64,000 nucleotides of DNA, taken from assembly GCF_900583165.1 (NCBI RefSeq), contig NZ_UTKY01000100.1, forward strand, positions 1 to 64,000, read 5' to 3'. Both the position numbers and the translations under genes were made by a program. Below the pieces are notes generated by a model, which saw nothing but the letters and a program-made list of their open reading frames with translations, did not search any database and was not told the origin of the DNA. Shown piece by piece: positions 25,340 through 34,282 of this stretch (positions are counted from its first letter, which is position 1; every line of letters starts with the position of its first letter). Source of the stretch: Pseudomonas viridiflava (lineage in GTDB: Bacteria; Pseudomonadota; Gammaproteobacteria; Pseudomonadales; Pseudomonadaceae).

Positions 25340-26126
25340 AGCCGGCCCGGCCGCCCTCTACCACCGCATCGTGGTGTGGGTCTTGTTTGCGATCCTGGTG
25401 TTGCCGCTGATTGGCACCTTTGTCTATTCGATTGCCAGCAGTTGGTCAGCGACCATTCTGCCCGCGGGTTTCACCGTGAAATGGTACGTACAGCTGTGGG
25501 GCGACCCACGCTTTCTGATGGCCTTCGGGCAGTCGTTGCTGGTGTGTGTGGGCGCACTCATCCTGTCGGTGGTCTTGATTCTGCCGCTGCTGTTTGTGGT
25601 GCATTACCACTTCCCCCGGCTCGATGCGCTGATGAACATCCTGATCCTGCTGCCCTTTGCAGTGCCGCCTGTGGTGTCGTCGGTGGGGCTGCTGCAACTC
25701 TACGGCTCCGGGCCGTTGGCAATGGTGGGCACGCCGTGGATTCTGATCGGCTGCTACTTCACCGTGGCATTGCCGTTCATGTACCGGGCCATTACCAACA
25801 ACCTGCAAGCCATCAACCTGCGCGACCTGATGGACGCCTCCCAACTGCTCGGCGCCAGCACCTGGCAGGCGGCGATCCTGGTGGTGCTGCCGAACCTGCG
25901 CAAAGGCCTGATGGTCGCGCTATTGCTGTCGTTCTCGTTCCTGTTCGGTGAGTTCGTGTTCGCCAATATCCTGGTGGGTACCCGCTACGAAACCCTGCAG
26001 GTGTACCTCAACAACATGCGCAACAGCAGCGGCCACTTCACCAGTGCCGTCGTGATTTCGTACTTCTTCTTTGTGCTGGTGCTGACCTGGGCCGCCAATA
26101 TCTTGAACAAGGACAAAAGCCAATGA
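25326..26126 (+). CDS. ABC transporter permease 2
   Basis: A 266-residue permease with about six helices and EAA loop LMDASQLLGASTWQAAILV. AAGAGGAG precedes its ATG, inside the end of permease 1. It overlaps the ATPase gene by 4 bp. Together the two permeases form the heterodimeric channel of the importer. Confidence 0.86.
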   Translation: MSRAEAGPAALYHRIVVWVLFAILVLPLIGTFVYSIASSWSATILPAGFTVKWYVQLWGDPRFLMAFGQSLLVCVGALILSVVLILPLLFVVHYHFPRLDALMNILILLPFAVPPVVSSVGLLQLYGSGPLAMVGTPWILIGCYFTVALPFMYRAITNNLQAINLRDLMDASQLLGASTWQAAILVVLPNLRKGLMVALLLSFSFLFGEFVFANILVGTRYETLQVYLNNMRNSSGHFTSAVVISYFFFVLVLTWAANILNKDKSQ

Positions 26127-27112
26127 GCTTCGTCAGCGTGCAACACCTGCAAAAAGGCTACGCCGGCACGCCGGTGTTCAGTGATATCAACTGCGAGATT
26201 GCCAAGGGTGAGTTCGTCACCCTGCTCGGCCCGTCCGGTTGCGGCAAGTCGACCCTGCTGCGCTGCATCGCCGGGCTGACCTCAGTGGACAGTGGGAAGA
26301 TTCTGCTGGACGGGCAAGACATCGTCCCGCTGAGCCCCCAGAAACGTAACATCGGCATGGTGTTCCAGAGCTATGCCCTGTTCCCCAACATGACCGTGGA
26401 ACAGAACGTCGCCTTCGGCCTGCGCATGCAAAAGGTCAATGCCGACGACAGCCACAAACGCGTGCAGGAAGTGCTACAACTGGTAGAGCTCAAGGACCTG
26501 GCCGGCCGTTATCCGCACCAGATGTCCGGCGGCCAGTGCCAGCGCGTGGCCCTAGCCCGCTCACTGGTGACGCGCCCACGCCTGTTGCTGCTGGATGAGC
26601 CGTTGTCGGCGCTGGATGCGCGGATTCGCAAGCACTTGCGCGAACAGATCCGCCAGATCCAGCGCGAACTTGGGCTGACCACGATCTTCGTGACCCATGA
26701 CCAGGAAGAAGCCCTGACCATGTCCGACCGTATCTTCTTGATGAATCAGGGCAAGATCGTGCAGAGCGGCGATGCCGAGACCCTCTACACCGCCCCGGTG
26801 GATGTATTCGCCGCCGGCTTTATCGGCAACTACAACCTGCTGGACGCCGACAAGGCCAGCCAACTGCTGCAACGGCCCATCAGTGGCCGCATCGCCATTC
26901 GCCCCGAGGCCATCGAACTGAGCCGCGATGGCGAGCTGGATGCGTTGGTGCGCAGCCACAGCTTGTTGGGCAACGTGATCCGCTATCGCATCGAAGCCCG
27001 CGGCGTCGAGCTGGTGGTGGACGTGCTCAACCGCTCGGCCGATGACCTGCACCCGGACGGGCAACGCTTGGCACTTTCCATCGACCCCAGCGCCCTGTGT
27101 GAAGTAGCCTGA
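26123..27112 (+). CDS. ABC transporter ATPase (PotA/FbpC type)
   Basis: A 329-residue ATPase: Walker A GPSGCGKST, signature MSGGQCQRVALAR, Walker B LLLLDEPLSALDARIR, switch FVTHDQEEALTMSD, and a C-terminal TOBE region (residues about 245-329). It is typical of importers for polyamines, iron, sulfate or 2-aminoethylphosphonate. Energises the two permeases immediately upstream. Confidence 0.88.
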   Translation: MSFVSVQHLQKGYAGTPVFSDINCEIAKGEFVTLLGPSGCGKSTLLRCIAGLTSVDSGKILLDGQDIVPLSPQKRNIGMVFQSYALFPNMTVEQNVAFGLRMQKVNADDSHKRVQEVLQLVELKDLAGRYPHQMSGGQCQRVALARSLVTRPRLLLLDEPLSALDARIRKHLREQIRQIQRELGLTTIFVTHDQEEALTMSDRIFLMNQGKIVQSGDAETLYTAPVDVFAAGFIGNYNLLDADKASQLLQRPISGRIAIRPEAIELSRDGELDALVRSHSLLGNVIRYRIEARGVELVVDVLNRSADDLHPDGQRLALSIDPSALCEVA

Positions 27113-27141
27113 CGCAACGTTTTTACGAGAGAGCCTGACCG

Positions 27142-27795
27142 ATGGCATTGGTAATTTTTGATCTGGACGACACCCTCATCCACGGCGACTGCGCCACCCT
27201 GTGGAGCGAGCAGATGGGCCGCCTGGGCTGGGTCGATCCGGAGTCGTTCATGCGCAAGAACAATGAACTGATGGACGCCTACAGCGAAGGCAAGCTGTTG
27301 ATGGAAGACTTTATGGATTTCAGCCTGGAGCCCATGATCGGCCGCACGCCGGCAGAGATCGAGCACTTGGTCGAGCCGTGGGTCGAGGACGTGATCGAAC
27401 CACTGATCTACAGCGACGCCACCAAGACCATCGCTCGCCACCGGGCCAATGGCGACCGGATCCTGGTGATTTCTGCTTCAGGTACACACTTGGTCAAGCC
27501 AATTGCGGCGCGCATTGGTATTGATGAAGTGCTGGGCATTGAACTGGAGGTCAGCCATGGCGTGTACAGCGGGCGTACCGTGGGTGTGCTGACCTATCGC
27601 GAAGGCAAGATCACGCGGTTGCTCGAATGGTTGGAACAGGAAGGTGAGACGTTGGAGGGGGCGTATTTCTATTCGGATTCACGCAATGATTTGCCGTTGC
27701 TGTTGAAGGTGGATCATCCGCAGGTGGTAAACCCGGATCCCGCACTGCGTGCCCATGCTGAACAAGCCGGCTGGCCGATTCACCATTGGACCTGA
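27142..27795 (+). CDS. HAD-IB family phosphatase
   Basis: A 217-residue haloacid-dehalogenase-superfamily hydrolase with a phosphoserine-phosphatase-like cap. Motif I is FDLDDTL (nucleophile Asp7, acid Asp9), motif II LVISASG, then the lysine region REGKITRL and motif III YFYSDSRNDLPLL. It cleaves a phosphate monoester. It follows the ATPase by 29 bp with GAGAGA before ATG, so it probably completes the pathway: import, diester cleavage, then monoester dephosphorylation. The order of action is inference. Confidence 0.84.
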   Translation: MALVIFDLDDTLIHGDCATLWSEQMGRLGWVDPESFMRKNNELMDAYSEGKLLMEDFMDFSLEPMIGRTPAEIEHLVEPWVEDVIEPLIYSDATKTIARHRANGDRILVISASGTHLVKPIAARIGIDEVLGIELEVSHGVYSGRTVGVLTYREGKITRLLEWLEQEGETLEGAYFYSDSRNDLPLLLKVDHPQVVNPDPALRAHAEQAGWPIHHWT

Positions 27796-27810
27796 TTCAA
27801 CCTAGATCCA

Positions 27811-27901
27811 AATGTGGGAGGGGGCTTGCCCCCGATAGCGGTGTGACGGTGAAGAATGTTTCATCTGACACACCGCCATCGGGAGCAAGCCCCCTCCCAC
27901 A
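27811..27901. repeat. REPIN
   Basis: AATGTGGGAGGGGGCTTGC with its inverted partner ending CCCCCTCCCAC. It lies between the convergent HAD phosphatase and quinone oxidoreductase genes. Confidence 0.9.
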
Positions 27902-27923
27902 GTGACCGCATTTCAAATCGAGA

Positions 27924-28886
27924 TCAGGTCAACGCGTCATCAATCACCAACACCAACTTCCCGGAAACCTGATTGGTCGCCAATTCAGCAAACGCCGCCT
28001 CGGCATCCTTGATCGCAAAGGTTTTGGCCAGTTGCGGGCTCAAGCGGCCCTCCACGAACAACGGCCACACATGCTGGCTCAAATCGCTGAACAGGTCAGC
28101 CTTGAACTGATCACTGCGGCTACGCAGAGTCGACCCCAGCAATTGAATGCGCTTGCCAAGCACCTGCGCCAGATCCAGTTTTGCCTCCCGGCCGCCCATC
28201 AAACCGATCAATACCCAACGCCCATCCAAGGCCAGCAGCTTGAGGTCCAGCGCAGCATAGTCGCCGCCCACAGGGTCAAGAATCACATCAAACGGCCCAA
28301 AATCGCGCAGCGCCTCGATGCCGTCGGTACGTACCACGCCGCCCTGGGCGCCCAGTTCTTCGCAGTACGCCAGGCGCTCCGCCGAGCCGACGCTGACCCA
28401 GCACGGGCTGCCAAACGCCTTGCACAACTGGATCGCCGCAGACCCCACGCCACTCGCGCCGGCATGCAACAGCACTTTTTCACCCGGCTTGAGGCCTGCC
28501 AGTTGGAACAGGTTGAGCCACGCCGTGCTGTATACCTCAGGCAACGCCGCCGCTTCGATCAGCGACAGACCTTCCGGTACCGGCAGCACATGCCGCGCAT
28601 CCACCACCACTTCTTCGGCCATGCCGCCGCCGGCCAACAATGCGCAGACGCGGTCACCGACTTGCCAGGACGAGCCCGCCCCCACTTCACTGATCACCCC
28701 GGAACACTCCAGGCCCAGCACAGCGCTGGCGCCTGGGGGCGGTGGATAGAGCCCGGCACGTTGTAATAAATCGGCGCGATTAAGGCCTGCCGCCGCCACG
28801 CGAATACGAACTTGGCCTACGTCGCACGTAGGACTGGGTTCATCCAACCACTCCACATGACCGTCAACGCCTTGCAATGCTTTCAC
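27924..28886 (-). CDS. NAD(P)H:quinone oxidoreductase (zeta-crystallin/MDR family)
   Basis: A 320-residue zinc-free medium-chain reductase. The N-terminal GroES-like domain has AAAGLNRADLLQRAGLYPPPP and LGLECSG; the Rossmann domain has LLHAGASGVGSAAIQL, the NADPH-binding loop. This subgroup resembles human TP53I3 (PIG3) and acts on ortho-quinones. It is divergent from prc. Confidence in the family is high, but the in vivo quinone is unknown. Confidence 0.87.
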   Translation of the reverse strand: MKALQGVDGHVEWLDEPSPTCDVGQVRIRVAAAGLNRADLLQRAGLYPPPPGASAVLGLECSGVISEVGAGSSWQVGDRVCALLAGGGMAEEVVVDARHVLPVPEGLSLIEAAALPEVYSTAWLNLFQLAGLKPGEKVLLHAGASGVGSAAIQLCKAFGSPCWVSVGSAERLAYCEELGAQGGVVRTDGIEALRDFGPFDVILDPVGGDYAALDLKLLALDGRWVLIGLMGGREAKLDLAQVLGKRIQLLGSTLRSRSDQFKADLFSDLSQHVWPLFVEGRLSPQLAKTFAIKDAEAAFAELATNQVSGKLVLVIDDALT

Positions 28887-28912
28887 AGTGCCTCCATAGT
28901 GAGTCTGGACTG

Positions 28913-28940
28913 AGCCCGTAGCTGTATCGCCGGGCTTTTT
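28913..28940 (+). terminator. Terminator-like hairpin between divergent genes
   Basis: AGCCCG (28913-28918) pairs with CGGGCT (28931-28936), followed by TTTT, read rightward. No plus-strand gene ends here, since the upstream gene reads leftward. It could terminate a short leader or a small RNA before prc. Confidence 0.45.
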
Positions 28941-29024
28941 GCATTATGCGACCGGACCATATGGAACCGGCTCCCTCAAAGACGGCCTAATATGCGTTAT
29001 CAATTGCACCCGCGTCGAATCAGC

Positions 29025-31106
29025 ATGAAGCATTTGTTCCCCAGCACCGCCCTCGCTTTTTTCATTGGTCTCGGCTTCGCGTCGATGTCGACCAATACGT
29101 TCGCAGCCAACAGCTGGGACAACCTTCAGCCGGATCGCGATGAGGTGATTGCCAGCCTTAACGTCGTCGAGCTGCTCAAGCGCCATCACTACAGCAAGCC
29201 GCCGCTGGACGACGCGCGCTCGGTGATCATCTACGACAGCTACCTCAAGCTGCTGGACCCATCGCGCAGCTACTTCCTGGCCAGCGATATCGCTGAGTTC
29301 GACAAGTGGAAAACCCAGTTCGACGATTTCCTCAAAAGCGGCGACCTGCAACCCGGCTTCACCATCTACAAGCGTTATCTGGACCGCGTCAAAGCGCGTC
29401 TGGATTTCGCCCTGGCCGAGCTGAACAAGGGCACCGACAAGCTTGACTTCACCCAGAAAGAAACCCTTCTGGTGGACCGCAAGGACGCCCCTTGGCTGAC
29501 CAGCACCGCCGCCCTCGACGACCTCTGGCGCAAACGCGTCAAGGACGAAGTGCTGCGCCTGAAGATTGCCGGCAAAGAGCCAAAAGCGATTCAAGAGCTG
29601 TTGACCAAGCGCTACAAGAATCAACTGGCGCGCCTGGACCAGACCCGTGCCGAAGATATCTTCCAGGCCTACATCAACACCTTCGCGATGTCTTACGACC
29701 CGCATACCAATTATCTGTCACCAGATAACGCGGAAAACTTCGATATCAACATGAGTCTGTCGTTGGAAGGCATCGGTGCCGTCCTGCAAAGCGACAACGA
29801 CCAAGTGAAGATCGTACGTCTGGTGCCGGCAGGTCCGGCAGACAAGACCAAGCAAGTCGCGCCGGCTGACAAGATCATCGGCGTGGCCCAGGCCGACAAA
29901 GAGATGGTCGATGTGGTCGGCTGGCGCCTGGACGAAGTGGTCAAGCTGATTCGTGGGCCGAAAGGCAGCGTGGTGCGCCTGGAAGTGATCCCGCACACCA
30001 ATGCACCGAACGACCAGACCAGCAAGATCGTGTCCATCACCCGTGAAGCGGTGAAGCTCGAAGACCAGGCCGTGCAGAAGAAAGTCCTCAACCTCAAGCA
30101 GGACGGCAAGGACTACAAGCTGGGCGTCATTGAGATCCCGGCCTTCTACCTGGACTTCAAGGCGTTCCGTGCGGGCGACCCGGACTACAAGTCCACCACC
30201 CGCGACGTCAAGAAAATCCTGACCGAACTGCAGAAAGAAAAAGTCGACGGCGTGGTCATCGACCTGCGCAACAACGGTGGCGGTTCCCTGCAGGAAGCGA
30301 CCGAGCTGACCAGCCTGTTTATCGACAAAGGCCCAACCGTGTTGGTACGCAACGCTGACGGCCGTGTGGATGTGCTGGAAGACGAGAACCCAGGTGCCTT
30401 CTATAAAGGCCCGATGGCCTTGCTGGTCAACCGCCTCTCGGCTTCGGCTTCGGAGATTTTCGCCGGCGCCATGCAGGACTATCACCGGGCACTGATCATC
30501 GGCGGCCAGACCTTCGGTAAAGGCACCGTGCAGACCATCCAGCCGCTGAACCATGGCGAGCTGAAACTGACCCTGGCCAAGTTCTACCGGGTTTCCGGGC
30601 AGAGCACCCAGCATCAGGGCGTGCTGCCGGACATCGATTTCCCGTCGATCATCGACACCAAGGAAATCGGCGAAAGCGCCCTGCCGGAAGCCATGCCGTG
30701 GGACACCATCCGCCCAGCGATCAAGCCGGCGTCGGACCCGTTCAAGCCATTCGTGGCCCAGTTGAAGGCTGATCACGACACCCGCTCCGCCAAGGATGCC
30801 GAGTTCGTGTTTATCCGCGACAAACTGGCCCTGGCCAAGAAGCTGATGGAAGAAAAAACCGTCAGCCTCAATGAAGTGGACCGTCGCAAACAGCACGCCG
30901 ACATCGAAAATCAGCAACTGGTACTGGAGAACGTCCGCCGCAAGGCCAAGGGCGAAGACCCACTCAAAGAGCTAAAAAAAGAAGATGAAGATGCGCTGCC
31001 GACCGAGGCGGACAAAACCAAACCGGAAGACGACGCTTACCTCGCCGAAACAGGGAGGATCCTGCTGGACTACCTGAAGATCACCAAGCAGGTCGCCAAG
31101 CAGTAA
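29025..31106 (+). CDS. prc: Tail-specific periplasmic protease Prc
   Basis: A 693-residue S41 protease. Signal peptide (FFIGLGFASMSTNTFA), N-terminal helical region, PDZ domain (about 240-330, SLEGIGAVLQSDNDQVKIV), the Ser-Lys catalytic core with Ser in SASASEIFAGAM and Lys in GGQTFGKGTVQT, and the DUF3340 C-terminal domain. Prc trims C-termini of periplasmic proteins; the P. aeruginosa homologue (AlgO) acts on the MucA pathway. ATG 28992 is an alternative start but adds a charged extension before the signal peptide. It is followed by a strong terminator. Confidence 0.93.
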   Translation: MKHLFPSTALAFFIGLGFASMSTNTFAANSWDNLQPDRDEVIASLNVVELLKRHHYSKPPLDDARSVIIYDSYLKLLDPSRSYFLASDIAEFDKWKTQFDDFLKSGDLQPGFTIYKRYLDRVKARLDFALAELNKGTDKLDFTQKETLLVDRKDAPWLTSTAALDDLWRKRVKDEVLRLKIAGKEPKAIQELLTKRYKNQLARLDQTRAEDIFQAYINTFAMSYDPHTNYLSPDNAENFDINMSLSLEGIGAVLQSDNDQVKIVRLVPAGPADKTKQVAPADKIIGVAQADKEMVDVVGWRLDEVVKLIRGPKGSVVRLEVIPHTNAPNDQTSKIVSITREAVKLEDQAVQKKVLNLKQDGKDYKLGVIEIPAFYLDFKAFRAGDPDYKSTTRDVKKILTELQKEKVDGVVIDLRNNGGGSLQEATELTSLFIDKGPTVLVRNADGRVDVLEDENPGAFYKGPMALLVNRLSASASEIFAGAMQDYHRALIIGGQTFGKGTVQTIQPLNHGELKLTLAKFYRVSGQSTQHQGVLPDIDFPSIIDTKEIGESALPEAMPWDTIRPAIKPASDPFKPFVAQLKADHDTRSAKDAEFVFIRDKLALAKKLMEEKTVSLNEVDRRKQHADIENQQLVLENVRRKAKGEDPLKELKKEDEDALPTEADKTKPEDDAYLAETGRILLDYLKITKQVAKQ

Positions 31107-31174
31107 ATGATGGCAATTTAATGTGACCGCTCAGCGAGCTGTCATCATATAGACATCATTCTGTCGTGAAATGA

Positions 31175-31210
31175 AGGACCGCAGGCTCACCGCCTGCGGT
31201 CCTTTTTTTT
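31175..31210 (+). terminator. Terminator after prc
   Basis: Perfect 11-bp stem GGACCGCAGGC / GCCTGCGGTCC (31176-31186 with 31192-31202) followed by eight T residues. It separates prc from the EAL-GGDEF gene, whose own promoter must lie within or before this short gap. Confidence 0.92.
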
Positions 31211-31224
31211 CGATCGAGATCACC

Positions 31225-32994
31225 ATGACCATGACCGAACAGCTGAATGCATTGGGCTCTATCCTGGCTCAAGGCAGTTTGCACAGCCTGTTCCAACCGA
31301 TCATCAGCCTGTCCGAACGGCGCATTCTCGGCTACGAAGCCCTCAGCCGCGGCCCGTCGAACAGCCCGCTGCACTCCCCCATCGCCTTGTTCTCGGTGGC
31401 CAGTCAGGCGGGGCGCCTCAGTGAACTGGAAATGGCCTGCCGCGAGAGTGCTTGTCGACGCTTCAGCGACCAAAAGCTGCCGGGCAAGCTGTTCTTGAAT
31501 GTCTCGCCCGAATCCTTGATGGAAACTGCGCACCAACCGGGGCGTACCTTGCAGCTGCTGCATGATTACGGCATCCCGCCGAGCCAGGTGGTGATCGAGC
31601 TCACAGAGCAAACCCCTACCGACGATTTCGACCTGCTGCAAACCGCCCTGCACCACTATCGCAACATGGGCTTTTCGATCGCCCTCGATGACTTGGGCGC
31701 CGGCTACTCCAGCCTGCGTTTGTGGTCGGAACTGCGCCCGGATTACGTGAAGATCGACCGGCACTTTATCGATGGCATCCATCAGGATGCGCTCAAGCGC
31801 GAGTTTGTCGGCTCTATCCTGCAAATCGCCAAGGCTTCGCGCGCCCAGGTGATCGCTGAAGGCATTGAGTTGCCTGAAGAGCTGGCGGTATTGACCGAGA
31901 TGGGGGTGGACCTGGTCCAGGGCTACCTGCTTTGCCGACCGCAGGAACATCCGCCCCAGGAAGCGCGTCAGATGCTGCCCAAGCCCGACAGCGCCAACGT
32001 TGCCCTGAATGAAGAAGGCAGTGACCTGAGCGCGCTGCTCAACGAGCAACCGGCAATGGATCAGGACACCGCCACCGCCCAGGTACTGGAGGCATTTCGG
32101 CGCCAGGCCAACCTCAATTCACTCGCAGTGCTCGACGGGCGCGGCCAGCCAGTGGGCATCGTGCACCGGCATTCGCTGTCGGATGCGCTGCTCAAGCCGT
32201 TCGCCACCGACCTGTTTGCGCGCAAACCCATCAGCCGCCTGATGAGTACCGATTTTCTCGCGGTGGAGCTGAGCCAGTCGCTGCAACAGGTCAGCCGCCT
32301 GCTCACCAGCCGTGCGCGGCAGCGCATCGAAGAAGACTTCATCATCACCCTCAACGGCGATTACCTGGGCCTTGGCCGCGTGATCGATGTGCTCAAACTG
32401 ATCACCGAGTTGAAAATCCAACAGGCTCGCTATGCCAACCCACTTACGCTGCTGCCAGGCAACGTGCCGATCCAGCAATGCCTCACGCGATTGCTGCAAC
32501 AGCAGCGGGAGTCGGTGATTTGCTACGTGGATATCGACAGCTTCAAGCCCTTCAACGATATCTACGGCTACGGGCGCGGGGATGAGGTGTTGTTGTGTTT
32601 GGCACAGTGCCTAAACGACCGGGTCGACCCCAGCCGCGACTTTGTCGGGCACATTGGCGGTGATGATTTTTTGCTGGTGCTCGGCCCGCAGGATTGGCGC
32701 AAGCGGCTCAATCAGTTGCTGGATGACTTCCATACTCAATGCCGACGTTTTTACCGCGCCGAGCACCTTGAAGCCGGCTGCTTTGTGGCGCTGAACCGCC
32801 AGGGCGTACGTCAGGAGTTTGCGTTGTTGTCGCTGTCCATCGGCGTAGTGCATTTATATCCACAGGCCTGTGGGCAACTCGATGCCAGCCAATTGGCGGA
32901 GTTGGCGTCGCAAGCCAAGCACCATGCCAAGGACATGGCCGGCTATAGCATCCACGTGATCGATAGCATGGACGCCCTGCCGCAGCCGCTCTAA
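31225..32994 (+). CDS. EAL-CBS-GGDEF cyclic-di-GMP phosphodiesterase
   Basis: A 589-residue protein with no membrane segment. The N-terminal EAL domain (about 18-255) has EAL at 38-40, NVSPESL, ELTEQTP, DDLGAGYSSL, KIDRHFIDG and AEGIE, so metal-binding and catalytic residues seem intact. A CBS pair lies at about 280-400. The C-terminal GGDEF-like domain (about 425-580) has GGDDF instead of GGDEF and no I-site arginine, so it is probably a regulatory or weak domain. The net effect is likely c-di-GMP breakdown, tuned by a nucleotide bound at CBS. Same place and order as PA3258 after prc. Confidence 0.87.
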   Translation: MTMTEQLNALGSILAQGSLHSLFQPIISLSERRILGYEALSRGPSNSPLHSPIALFSVASQAGRLSELEMACRESACRRFSDQKLPGKLFLNVSPESLMETAHQPGRTLQLLHDYGIPPSQVVIELTEQTPTDDFDLLQTALHHYRNMGFSIALDDLGAGYSSLRLWSELRPDYVKIDRHFIDGIHQDALKREFVGSILQIAKASRAQVIAEGIELPEELAVLTEMGVDLVQGYLLCRPQEHPPQEARQMLPKPDSANVALNEEGSDLSALLNEQPAMDQDTATAQVLEAFRRQANLNSLAVLDGRGQPVGIVHRHSLSDALLKPFATDLFARKPISRLMSTDFLAVELSQSLQQVSRLLTSRARQRIEEDFIITLNGDYLGLGRVIDVLKLITELKIQQARYANPLTLLPGNVPIQQCLTRLLQQQRESVICYVDIDSFKPFNDIYGYGRGDEVLLCLAQCLNDRVDPSRDFVGHIGGDDFLLVLGPQDWRKRLNQLLDDFHTQCRRFYRAEHLEAGCFVALNRQGVRQEFALLSLSIGVVHLYPQACGQLDASQLAELASQAKHHAKDMAGYSIHVIDSMDALPQPL

Positions 32995-33362
32995 GCCTCG
33001 GCAGACTCTGGGTATTCGTATTCAAACACCCGCACCACTTCGGAGGCGTGCCAAGAGGCGGCGGCCACACCATCGGAGGGGCCGCTGAAACGCCCCAGAC
33101 GCTCCACACATTCAAAAAAACCCGTACGTGGCAAGCGGCTGGCGCCTTGGCTGATCACCAGGGAGCTGCGCAAGGGCTGCTCGGCCTTGGCGTCCAGCGC
33201 CGCCAGGTGCTCTAGCGCCGCGGCGAGAGTTTGCATGGCCGGCGTGGGGAACTGCAGGCGCTCCAGCAGCGCGCGATACGTGAGTAGATGGCGCTGGCGG
33301 CGCGCCTGGTCCAGTTCGTTGAGCAACCCATCCCAGTGCTGACGGCTGATACGTAGGCTCAA
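32991..33362 (-). CDS. Conserved hypothetical partner of the downstream XRE protein
   Basis: A 123-residue soluble protein. The N-terminal half is helical (WDGLLNELDQARRQRHLLTYRALLERL is given as WDGLLNELDQARR and TYRALLERL); the C-terminal half has LVISQGASRLPRTGFFECVERLGRF. No family is recognised with certainty. Its ATG overlaps the stop of the XRE-type gene by 4 bp, so the two proteins are made together. It ends convergently with the EAL-GGDEF gene, overlapping by 4 bp. Confidence 0.75.
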   Translation of the reverse strand: MSLRISRQHWDGLLNELDQARRQRHLLTYRALLERLQFPTPAMQTLAAALEHLAALDAKAEQPLRSSLVISQGASRLPRTGFFECVERLGRFSGPSDGVAAASWHASEVVRVFEYEYPESAEA

Positions 33363-33700
33363 GATTCATCCCTCCAACCTGCAACGCCCAATTCCCAGGC
33401 CAGGCTGCGACGAATCGCGGCATCCGGCTGGCGTTCACCACTTTCAATCAATCCAAGGTACGAGGGGCTGATGCCCACGGTGCGCGCCAGGGCTTCAATC
33501 GCCAGGCCCTTGGCTTCGCGCAAGCCACGCAGGTCTGCGAGTGGGCGCAGATCCTGTGCGGGTGCGGTTTGGGCAGTTGTAGAAGAAGGAGGTGTAGCGG
33601 TTTGTTGCTGACCGGCAGCTTTTAGCAGCGCCTGGTACTGGTCCCATGGCAACACCGCGTATTCGGGTTCGCCATCGCGTGAAATGATCTGAATATCCAT
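33359..33700 (-). CDS. XRE-type regulator with PHD-like N-terminus
   Basis: A 113-residue protein in two parts. Residues 1-33 (MDIQIISRDGEPEYAVLPW, DQYQALLKAAG) look like the N-terminus of PHD/YefM-type antitoxins. After a Thr/Ser/Pro/Gln-rich linker comes a Cro/C1 helix-turn-helix (LRGLREAKGLAIEALARTVG, then ISPSYLGLIESGERQP). Start chosen at 33700, where GGGG precedes the ATG; a longer frame begins at 33724. It overlaps its partner by 4 bp, an arrangement like autoregulated two-gene modules. Confidence 0.8.
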   Translation of the reverse strand: MDIQIISRDGEPEYAVLPWDQYQALLKAAGQQQTATPPSSTTAQTAPAQDLRPLADLRGLREAKGLAIEALARTVGISPSYLGLIESGERQPDAAIRRSLAWELGVAGWRDES

Positions 33701-33796
33701 GACTGCCCCGTAGGATAACTGCACTTACTTAGTAAGCTCTTTCCTTAGGAGTGTAATCCTAACAGCCACAAAGGTCGCAGGGGGATAGCTGCGTTG

Positions 33797-34252
33797 TCAG
33801 TTTTTTTGCGGGTTTTCCTTGGAGAGCAAAGCAGGCGTGGCTGGCAAACGCTCTACCACGGCGAGCTTTTCCGGGCGCTGCGCGTCGCGCCAGGCACGAA
33901 AGGCGCTCAGTTCGCCATCCAGGGTCTTCATCACCCAGGCCAGTACGGCGATGTCATCGAGCATGCCGAACATGGGAATGAAGTCCGGGATCGCATCGAT
34001 GGGGCTGAGAAAGTACATCAGCCCCGCCACGACTGAAATCAACGCCTTTGGGCTGATGGCCCGATACTCCCCGCGCCAGTACGCCAGGCACAGGGCCTGC
34101 AGCAACCTGAGGTCATCCTTGAGCTTACCCAGCCGGTTGCCCTGGCTTGAGCCTTTCGCGGCGACGGCAAACAACAATGTCGGCAAACGGCCACGGCCGA
34201 GCAAGCGTGCCGCCATGGGCAGGAAACGGGTGAAATTGAAGGGTGGTTTCAT
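33797..34252 (-). CDS. YkvA-family DUF1232 membrane protein
   Basis: A 151-residue protein with the DUF1232 signature: YRAISPKALISVVAGLMYFLSPIDAIPDFIP followed by GMLDDIAVLAWVM (the first string is meant as YRAISPKALISVV and YFLSPIDAIPDFIP). It has two probable membrane helices. The biochemical role of the family is unknown. A palindrome of two perfect DnaA boxes lies 31 bp upstream of its start codon. Confidence 0.82.
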   Translation of the reverse strand: MKPPFNFTRFLPMAARLLGRGRLPTLLFAVAAKGSSQGNRLGKLKDDLRLLQALCLAYWRGEYRAISPKALISVVAGLMYFLSPIDAIPDFIPMFGMLDDIAVLAWVMKTLDGELSAFRAWRDAQRPEKLAVVERLPATPALLSKENPQKN

Positions 34253-34282
34253 TTGTCACTCCAGTTCCAGGCGATGGAAAAT

